Shown here piece by piece: positions 15,822 through 20,981 of a stretch of DNA of 20,981 nt. Source of the DNA: Ruminococcaceae bacterium UBA6416 (GTDB taxonomy: Bacteria; Bacillota; Clostridia; Oscillospirales; Acutalibacteraceae); NCBI GenBank assembly GCA_002438505.1, contig DJPI01000012.1, positions 1 through 20,981 on the forward strand. The letters run 5' to 3'. The first letter of the stretch is position 1. The number at the start of each line of letters is the position of its first letter. Position numbers and translations under genes: made by a program. The notes beneath the pieces were generated by a model, which was not told where the DNA came from, did not search any database, and saw only the letters and a list, made by a program, of their open reading frames with translations.

Positions 15822-16454
15822 TTGGAGCAAAACAAACTTTCAAAAGCAACGCTCGGCCGTGTTCCGGCATATCTCGGCTTCATTAAAGGCCTTGACAAAA
15901 GCGTTGTCAACATTTCGGCAACAATGATTGCAAAGCAGCTGGGCTTTGGCGAGGTTCAGGTCAGAAAAGACCTTGGCGCAATCAGTGCAACCGGAAAGCC
16001 CAGAGTCGGCTATATGAGAGACGAACTGACCGCGCGCCTTGAAGAGCTTCTTGAAGTTCAGGATGGAAATGCCGTTATCATCGGAGCCGGACGGCTCGGA
16101 AGGGCGCTTCTTGCTTATTCCGGCTTTGAAAGCTACGGAATCAAAATTCTTGCGGCGTTTGACTCTGAAATTGAACGCGAGGAAACCGCAAAAGACGGAA
16201 AGCTTCTTTTGCCGATGAGCCGCCTTTCATCTTTCTGTGAGGAAAAGAACGTGAAGCTCGGCGTTATTGCCGTTCCGGCCGAATCGGCGCAGGAGGTCTG
16301 CAACGACCTTTGTGAAACCGGCATAAAAGCCATTTGGTGCTTTGCCCCGTGCCGTCTTTATAAACCGGCTGACGTCATCATTCAATATGAAAACATGGCT
16401 CTTTCTTTGGCGCACCTTAAAATGCAGGCCAAGGTTTCAGAAGCCGGGGGATGA
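15822..16454 (+). CDS. rex: Redox-sensing transcriptional repressor Rex
   Basis: A 210-residue Rex: it binds DNA when NAD+ is high and lets go when NADH rises. The N-terminal winged helix (SKATLGRVPAYLGFI, then ATMIAKQLGFGEVQVRKDLG) is followed by a Rossmann domain (IIGAGRLGRALLAYSGF) and the C-terminal swap helix (YENMALSLAHLKM). FAPCRL replaces the commoner FAPVRL. I start it at TTG 15822, since GGTGAT (15812-15817) matches the end of the ribosome-binding consensus and the product then begins MEQNKLSKATL as in relatives; TTG at 15807 is an alternative. It lies 42 bases after hydA with no terminator between, so it is probably in the hydrogenase operon, linking NADH level to it. Canonical paired Rex operators were not found in the window. 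Confidence 0.88.
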   Translation: MEQNKLSKATLGRVPAYLGFIKGLDKSVVNISATMIAKQLGFGEVQVRKDLGAISATGKPRVGYMRDELTARLEELLEVQDGNAVIIGAGRLGRALLAYSGFESYGIKILAAFDSEIEREETAKDGKLLLPMSRLSSFCEEKNVKLGVIAVPAESAQEVCNDLCETGIKAIWCFAPCRLYKPADVIIQYENMALSLAHLKMQAKVSEAGG

Positions 16455-16534
16455 TTTTTGCCCTGATTTTTCGTCATATCAAACAAGTGTTGTTCTCTTT
16501 TTCTGTGCGATATCACAAAAGTTGCTCTTTTCTT

Positions 16535-16633
16535 CAAAATCCGGCAGCAAAAAGTCTGCAATAATGAGGATTTTGTGTTATACTTAGGCTGAATGTTTTT
16601 GAGCTTTATGTGTCTCAAACTCATTCGGCCTAA
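16535..16633 (+). promoter_or_regulatory. Promoter of the kinase gene flanked by two long dyads
   Basis: An extended -10 (TGT before TATACT at 16579-16584) lacks a clear -35. Upstream, CAAAATCC (16535-16542) and GGATTTTG (16568-16575) are perfect inverted arms with an inner GCAG/CTGC. Downstream, TTAGGC-GAATG-TTGAG (from 16584) pairs with CTCAA-CATTC-GCCTAA (to 16633), broken by small internal loops. The downstream dyad overlaps the -10 and start point, as an operator or an mRNA hairpin. Earlier in this 209-base gap, GTTGTTCTC (16488) and GTTGCTCTT (16521) are direct repeats 33 bp apart. Confidence 0.45.
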
Positions 16634-16663
16634 TTTGGATAATAACAAAACCGGAGGAAAACA

Positions 16664-17398
16664 ATGCAGCTTGACAGAATCATTGCGGTCAGAAACAGCA
16701 AAACGGTTTTTTGCGATGAAAACAAGTGCTATAAAGTCTTTAACGCAGAGCACTCAAAAGCCGATGTTCTGAATGAGGCGCTCAATCAGGCACGCGCCGA
16801 GGAAACCGGACTCGATGTTCCGAAAGTCCTTGAAGTCACAATGATTGACGGAAAGTGGGCGTTGGTTTGCGAATATATCGAGGGAAAGTCTCTTGCACGG
16901 CTCATGAAGGAAAGGGTTGAAAAAAGGGCGGCGTACTTGAACCTTTTTGTCACTCTTCAGCTTGAAACGCAAAAAAAGAGCTGTCCGCTTCTTCCCTTTC
17001 TGGCTGACAAAATGAAGCGGGAGATTGCCTGCGCAAATTTTGATGACGCCGTTTGCAAAAGGCTTCTGAACCGGCTTTCTTCGCTTCCGGAGGGAAAAAG
17101 CCTTTGCCACGGCGACTTCAGACCGGAAAACGTCATAATAAGCGAAAACGGCACGCCGTTTATTATCGACTGGTCACATGCGTCTCAGGGCAGCGCCCTT
17201 GCGGACACCGCAAAAACATATCTCCTTTTTCTCCTTGAAGGCGACTCTGCCGCAGCCGAGGAATATCTTGACCTCTTTTGCAAAAAAAGCGGCAGAAAAG
17301 AAGGAGATATCAAAAAGTGGCTGCCCGTTGTTGCCGCCGCGCAAACGGCAAAAGGCAACGAAAAAGAGCGCCGCTTTTACAGTTCATGGATAGGCTGA
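16664..17398 (+). CDS. APH-fold (aminoglycoside/choline kinase-like) phosphotransferase
   Basis: A 244-residue kinase of the protein-kinase-like superfamily. The N-lobe has a candidate ATP-binding Lys24 (CYKVF), and LVCEYIEGKSL marks the hinge. The C-lobe has the catalytic loop HGDFRPENVI (His149, Asp151, Asn156) and the metal-binding IIDW (Asp169). It is short for a Ser/Thr kinase and fits the APH/choline kinase family. No membrane segment is seen. The ATG has GGAGG upstream. The position between the hydrogenase-rex genes and the HydS-phosphatase genes is notable: a kinase opposing the SpoIIE-type phosphatase is a reasonable idea but only inference. The substrate, a protein or a small molecule, cannot be read from the sequence. 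Confidence 0.8.
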   Translation: MQLDRIIAVRNSKTVFCDENKCYKVFNAEHSKADVLNEALNQARAEETGLDVPKVLEVTMIDGKWALVCEYIEGKSLARLMKERVEKRAAYLNLFVTLQLETQKKSCPLLPFLADKMKREIACANFDDAVCKRLLNRLSSLPEGKSLCHGDFRPENVIISENGTPFIIDWSHASQGSALADTAKTYLLFLLEGDSAAAEEYLDLFCKKSGRKEGDIKKWLPVVAAAQTAKGNEKERRFYSSWIG

Positions 17399-17424
17399 CT
17401 GCGTTCGGCCTGTCAAAATAACAC

Positions 17425-17469
17425 TGCGCCCGTCTTATCCGGATTTCCGGCGGACGCTCAACACTTTTT
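17425..17469 (+). terminator. Possible terminator or attenuator before the HydS genes
   Basis: CGTC (17430-17433) with GACG and CCGG with CCGG around ATTT form an imperfect hairpin ending near 17457, followed by T5 at 17465-17469. It lies between the kinase gene and the first small ferredoxin gene. Confidence 0.35.
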
Positions 17470-17487
17470 AACCAGGGGGACTCAAAA

Positions 17488-17730
17488 ATGAAAATTTCCG
17501 TCTGCATCGGCTCGTCCTGCCACATCAAAGGCTCGCGCCGCGTTGTTGAAGAGCTTCAGAATCTCATTGCGCAGAACAATCTTCAGGACAAGGTTGAACT
17601 TTCGGGTGAATTTTGCATGAGCAAATGTCAGCTCGGAGTCTGCGTAACGGTTGACGGAGAATTCTTTTCCGTTTCACCGGATAAAGTCTCGGAATTTTTC
17701 TCAGAAAATGTTTTGAAAAGGGTGAAGTAA
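17488..17730 (+). CDS. Small thioredoxin-like [2Fe-2S] ferredoxin, copy 1
   Basis: An 80-residue stand-alone NuoE-type ferredoxin domain. Cluster ligands are Cys6 and Cys11 (C-x4-C, CIGSSC) and the later C-x3-C (FCMSKC), the usual pattern of thioredoxin-like [2Fe-2S] ferredoxins. AGGGGGA lies upstream of the ATG. The next gene, touching its stop codon, is a paralog. These domains carry electrons among NuoF- and hydrogenase-type proteins; here they probably serve the HydS module that follows. The partner is inferred from position only. Confidence 0.88.
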   Translation: MKISVCIGSSCHIKGSRRVVEELQNLIAQNNLQDKVELSGEFCMSKCQLGVCVTVDGEFFSVSPDKVSEFFSENVLKRVK

Positions 17731-17991
17731 ATGGTTGTCAAAATCTGTGTCGGTTCATCGTGTCACCTCAAAGGCTCGGAAAAAATTGTTGAGCTTTTTC
17801 AGGAGGCGATTGAAAAAAACGGACTTGAAAACGCGGTTTCGCTCACCGGAAGCTTCTGCACCGGAAAATGCAACCGCACGGGAGTCACTGTAACCGTTGA
17901 AGAAAAAATCTATACCGGTATCACTCCGGAGAATTTTTCATCATTTTTCGGTGAAAAGGTTTTAAAGCCTTGCAAAAACAAAGGAGTTTAA
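17731..17991 (+). CDS. Small thioredoxin-like [2Fe-2S] ferredoxin, copy 2
   Basis: An 86-residue paralog of the preceding gene, with the same cluster pattern: C-x4-C (CVGSSC) and C-x3-C (FCTGKC). The first ATG directly follows the stop of copy 1, and hydS begins 3 bases after its own stop, so the three are tightly coupled. An extra Cys (KPCKN) and a short basic tail at the C-terminus are absent in copy 1. A tandem duplication kept in one operon suggests two distinct electron partners or a heterodimer; this is inference. Confidence 0.88.
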   Translation: MVVKICVGSSCHLKGSEKIVELFQEAIEKNGLENAVSLTGSFCTGKCNRTGVTVTVEEKIYTGITPENFSSFFGEKVLKPCKNKGV

Positions 17992-17994
17992 ATC

Positions 17995-19671
17995 ATGGAC
18001 TGCCTGACGCTCAAAAAATCAAACTGCAAAAACTGCTATAAATGTTTGCGCCACTGCCCGGTCAAGGCCATCCGCTTTTCCGGCAATCAAGCCTACATAA
18101 TCGGCAACGAATGCATCCTTTGCGGCCGCTGTTTTGTTGTTTGTCCGCAGGACGCAAAGCAGATTGTCAGTGAGGCGGAAAAGGTTCGCGTCCTTTTGCA
18201 GACCGGTGAAAAGGTTGTTGCCTCCCTTGCGCCCTCATTTGTTGCAAACTATGAAGATGTTGGAATATCGGCCATGAAAGAGGCTCTTGTTCACCTCGGC
18301 TTTTTCGGCGCCGAGGAAACCGCAATCGGCGCAACCATAGTCAAAAAGGAATATGAAAAAATGGTCAATGACGGCGGAAGAGACGTCATCATCTCCTCCT
18401 GCTGCCACTCGGTCAATCTTCTTGTTCAAAAGCACTTTCCGGCGCTTGTTCCGTTTCTTGCGGACGTTCTTTCGCCAATGCAGGCGCACGCGGCGGACAT
18501 TAAAAAGCGCATTCCCGGCGCAAAGGTCGTTTTCATCGGCCCCTGCGTTGCAAAAAAGGACGAAGCCTCCCATTATGAGGGCTTTGTTGACGCTGTGCTG
18601 ACCTTTGACGAGCTCTCTTTGATGTTCCGTGAGGCCGGAATTGAGCCGGAAAAAATCTCCGACCACAGCGAAAACAGCCGCGCAAGATTTTTCCCGACAA
18701 CGGGAGGAATTCTCAAAACGATGGACAAAAAAGAGGACAGCGGCTATACATTCATGGCGATTGACACGGCTGAAAGCTGCATTGCCGCGCTGCGTGACAT
18801 TGAAAGCGGCGGATTGCACCGCTGCTTCATTGAAATGTCAATCTGTCCGGGAAGTTGCATCGGCGGCCCGGTCATGGAAAAATTCCACCGCTCCCCCGTT
18901 AAGGACTATGCGGCAGTTTCCGCCGTTGCCGGAAAAAAGGACTTTCCGGTTGAAGAACCCGCCGAGTCCGAGCTTCAAAAAAGCTTTGAAATCATTGCTC
19001 ACAAGCTCCCAATGCCGAGCGAAAGAGAAATTACTGAAATTCTTCATCAGATGGGGAAAACCAAGCCCTCGGACGAGCTTAACTGCGGAAGCTGCGGCTA
19101 TGATACCTGCCGCGAAAAGGCCGTTGCAATCTATCAGGGCAAGGCCTCGGTAACAATGTGTCTGCCGTATCTCAAAGACAGGGCAGAGAGCTTTTCGGAC
19201 ACAATAGTGCGCAACACTCCGAACGGCCTCATTGTCCTCAACGAAAACCTTGAGGTTCAGCAGATTAACAAAGCGGCTCAGAAAATTCTCAACATCCGCC
19301 AGTCCTCAGACATTCTCGGCGGTCAGATTATCAGAGTTTATGACCCCTGTGACTTCCTTGAGGTTCTCACAACTCACCAGGACATCAGAAACAAGCGCGT
19401 TTTCCTTGCCGAATATGAAAAATATGTTGAGGAAAGCATAATATACGACAAAGAATACCGCCTGCTGTTCTGCATTCTGCGCGATGTTACGGAAGAAGAA
19501 ACCCAGCGCAGAAAAAAGGAAACCATCAGCCGCCAGACCGTTGAGGTTGCAGACAAGGTTGTTGACAAACAGATGCGCATTGTTCAGGAAATTGCCTCCC
19601 TCCTCGGCGAAACCGCCGCCGAAACAAAAATCGCGCTTTCAAAGCTTAAGGAGTCGATTGTTGATGAATAA
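17995..19671 (+). CDS. hydS: Sensory [FeFe]-hydrogenase with PAS domain, HydS-type
   Basis: A 558-residue protein thought to sense H2 or redox state rather than turn over H2 fast. Domains: two [4Fe-4S] (Cys11-Cys21 and Cys40-Cys50); an H-cluster domain with SSCCHS (Cys136, Cys137), GPCVAKK (Cys184) and CPGSC (Cys284, Cys288); a four-Cys iron-sulfur motif (Cys364, Cys367, Cys372, Cys389); a PAS domain (about 398-500); and a C-terminal signalling helix. The Met of the catalytic MPC motif is Gly182 here, and the third motif is the sensory CPGSCIGG form. It overlaps the SpoIIE-type phosphatase gene by 8 bases, the partner typical of group C sensory hydrogenases such as that of Ruminococcus albus. 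AAAGGAG overlaps the preceding stop. Confidence 0.92.
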   Translation: MDCLTLKKSNCKNCYKCLRHCPVKAIRFSGNQAYIIGNECILCGRCFVVCPQDAKQIVSEAEKVRVLLQTGEKVVASLAPSFVANYEDVGISAMKEALVHLGFFGAEETAIGATIVKKEYEKMVNDGGRDVIISSCCHSVNLLVQKHFPALVPFLADVLSPMQAHAADIKKRIPGAKVVFIGPCVAKKDEASHYEGFVDAVLTFDELSLMFREAGIEPEKISDHSENSRARFFPTTGGILKTMDKKEDSGYTFMAIDTAESCIAALRDIESGGLHRCFIEMSICPGSCIGGPVMEKFHRSPVKDYAAVSAVAGKKDFPVEEPAESELQKSFEIIAHKLPMPSEREITEILHQMGKTKPSDELNCGSCGYDTCREKAVAIYQGKASVTMCLPYLKDRAESFSDTIVRNTPNGLIVLNENLEVQQINKAAQKILNIRQSSDILGGQIIRVYDPCDFLEVLTTHQDIRNKRVFLAEYEKYVEESIIYDKEYRLLFCILRDVTEEETQRRKKETISRQTVEVADKVVDKQMRIVQEIASLLGETAAETKIALSKLKESIVDE

Positions 19672-20836
19672 TCTTTGCTGCGAGATAGGCTGGAAAAGCA
19701 TTAACCACGAGGGAGAGCAGCTTTGCGGCGACCACGTTGACGTTGTTGAACAGGGCGAAAACAGCACCGTCATTGTTCTTGCGGACGGACTCGGAAGCGG
19801 CGTTAAGGCGAGCATCCTTTCAACACTGACTTCAAAAATCATTTCAACAATGATGGCTCAGGGAATCTGCCTTGAGGAATGCGTTTCAACCATTGCTCAG
19901 GCGCTTCCGATATGCTCCGTGCGCGGTGTTGCCTATTCAACCTTCACAATAATCCATTTGATTGAAAACCGCACCGCCGAACTCATTCAGTTTGATAATC
20001 CGCACATTATCCTTATCCGCAACGGTGAAATTTTCAATTATCCCGAAACGGAAATGAATATTGACGGAAAGAAGATTTTCAAATCCGTTATCAGCCTTGA
20101 GGAAAACGACATTTTTGTTGCAATGAGCGATGGCTGTCCGCACGCCGGAATCGGCATTGCGTATAACTTCGGCTGGAAGCGTGAGGACATCGCGGAGTTT
20201 ATGAAAGGTCTTGCGCCCGTTGGATACACGGCAAAAACGCTTTCAACAATGCTCATTGACGAATGCTACCGTCAGTACGGCGGCCACCCGGGCGATGATG
20301 CAACGGCCTGCGTAATAAGAATCAGAAAACGTGAGCCGATGAACCTCCTTTTCGGTCCGCCGAGGGACAGGGACGACTGCACGCGCATGATGGCACTCTT
20401 CTTTTCAAAAGAGGGAAAGCACATTGTCTGCGGCGGAACAACCTCGTCCATTGCGGCCGAATACCTTGGAAAGCCGCTCAGACCCACGCTCAACTTTGAA
20501 AAAAGCGATGTTCCTCCGATTGCGGAAATTGAAGGCGTTGACCTTGTTACGGAGGGCGTTATCACAATAAACAAGGTTATTGAATATGCAAAGGACGCTC
20601 TCGGCAGCAATGAAAAATATGAGCACTGGAGCTACAGCCGCGACGGCGCCTCGCTGATTTGCCGTCTCCTTTTTGAGGAGGCCACGGACATCAACTTTTT
20701 TGTTGGCCGCGCGGTCAATCCGGCGCACCAAAACCCTGATCTTCCAATCAATTTCAACATCAAAATGAACCTTGTTGAAGAGCTTTCGGACTGTTTGAAA
20801 AAAATGGGCAAGCGAGTCAAGGTGTGTTATTTTTAA
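19664..20836 (+). CDS. SpoIIE/PP2C-type protein phosphatase, HydS partner
   Basis: A 390-residue cytosolic PP2C-like phosphatase. Residues about 1-222 are the SpoIIE domain with metal-binding Asp41 (ADGLGSG), Asp156 (MSDG) and the GDDAT pair (Asp211, Asp212). The remaining roughly 165 residues form an extra domain I cannot name. The first ATG at 19664 is chosen because AAGGAG (19648-19653) lies 10 bases upstream and the product begins at the phosphatase fold; a longer in-frame reading would overlap hydS by 188 bases. No sensory domain of its own is present, so the HydS PAS domain and signalling helix are the likely input. Targets are unknown; anti-anti-sigma or similar phosphoproteins are usual for SpoIIE. 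The gene ends at a strong terminator. Confidence 0.9.
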   Translation: MNNLCCEIGWKSINHEGEQLCGDHVDVVEQGENSTVIVLADGLGSGVKASILSTLTSKIISTMMAQGICLEECVSTIAQALPICSVRGVAYSTFTIIHLIENRTAELIQFDNPHIILIRNGEIFNYPETEMNIDGKKIFKSVISLEENDIFVAMSDGCPHAGIGIAYNFGWKREDIAEFMKGLAPVGYTAKTLSTMLIDECYRQYGGHPGDDATACVIRIRKREPMNLLFGPPRDRDDCTRMMALFFSKEGKHIVCGGTTSSIAAEYLGKPLRPTLNFEKSDVPPIAEIEGVDLVTEGVITINKVIEYAKDALGSNEKYEHWSYSRDGASLICRLLFEEATDINFFVGRAVNPAHQNPDLPINFNIKMNLVEELSDCLKKMGKRVKVCYF

Positions 20837-20869
20837 TTAGCTTTTTATAAATGAAATTTAAGCAGAAAA

Positions 20870-20900
20870 ACGGGTAGCCGCTTGAGGCTCCCGTTTTTTT
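20870..20900 (+). terminator. Intrinsic terminator ending the HydS operon
   Basis: ACGGG-AGCC (20870-20879, one bulged T) pairs with GGCT-CCCGT (20886-20894) around a short loop, followed by T7 (20894-20900). Confidence 0.85.
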
Positions 20901-20981
20901 GCGCTCTCTTTTATCTGAAAGTTTTTGCTTTATCTTTACGTCCTCATGCTCCGCAGGGTTACTTTTGTCGATTGTCACAAA

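Noticed and set aside
16502..16520. TGTGCGATATCACA as a Rex or CRP-like operator
   Set aside because: The TGTG/CACA halves are 2 bp too close for either, and the inner bases do not pair symmetrically.
19484..19663. Long in-frame extension of the phosphatase inside hydS
   Set aside because: Low-complexity Lys/Arg/Pro-rich shadow of hydS; AAGGAG and ATG 19664 fit the phosphatase fold.

Overview
The window looks like a chromosomal segment of a strictly anaerobic, fermentative, H2-producing Clostridia-type Firmicute, plausibly Ruminococcaceae/Oscillospirales-like. The reasons are the strong AAGGAGG-type ribosome binding sites, the trimeric NAD-linked [FeFe]-hydrogenase, an Nfn transhydrogenase, a Rex regulator, an iron alcohol dehydrogenase and a sensory [FeFe]-hydrogenase. 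This placement is inferred from gene content alone. No rRNA, tRNA, insertion sequence or CRISPR array was seen.

Left part (1-3060), leftward genes: a small protein joining a Dam-replacing/DpnI-type winged helix to a DpnD/PcfM-like domain, and a secreted alpha/beta-hydrolase-like protein with its own promoter. The 544-base gap to the rightward genes is not empty. On the minus strand it carries a good promoter (2810-2838), about 190 nt of foldable sequence with three copies of AAAATCGGA, and a strong intrinsic terminator (2617-2667). This is a candidate structured RNA or riboregulatory leader.

Middle part (3061-9242), rightward: two tandem paralogous proteins of about 465 residues with an HTH-like N-terminus and an unrecognised large domain, then a LysR regulator and a YfcE-type phosphoesterase, then an iron alcohol dehydrogenase with its own promoter region, direct repeats and terminator.

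Right part (9365-20836), rightward, is an electron-bifurcation and hydrogen hub. NfnAB couples NADH, NADPH and ferredoxin. HydC-HydB-HydA (NuoE-like, NuoF-like, [FeFe]-hydrogenase) couples NADH, ferredoxin and H2. Rex, directly after hydA, would report NADH/NAD+. An APH-fold kinase follows, then two tandem thioredoxin-like [2Fe-2S] ferredoxins, a PAS-containing sensory [FeFe]-hydrogenase (HydS type) and a SpoIIE/PP2C-type phosphatase that overlaps it. The working picture is that HydABC and Nfn dispose of and balance fermentation electrons, Rex reads the NAD pool, and HydS reads H2 or redox state and passes it to the phosphatase, possibly opposed by the adjacent kinase. The hydrogenase maturases HydE/F/G are not in the window.

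The less explained items are the minus-strand RNA candidate, the interleaved complementary segments in the nfnA leader, the two dyads flanking the kinase promoter, the paired direct repeats upstream of the alcohol dehydrogenase, and the paralogous HTH pair.
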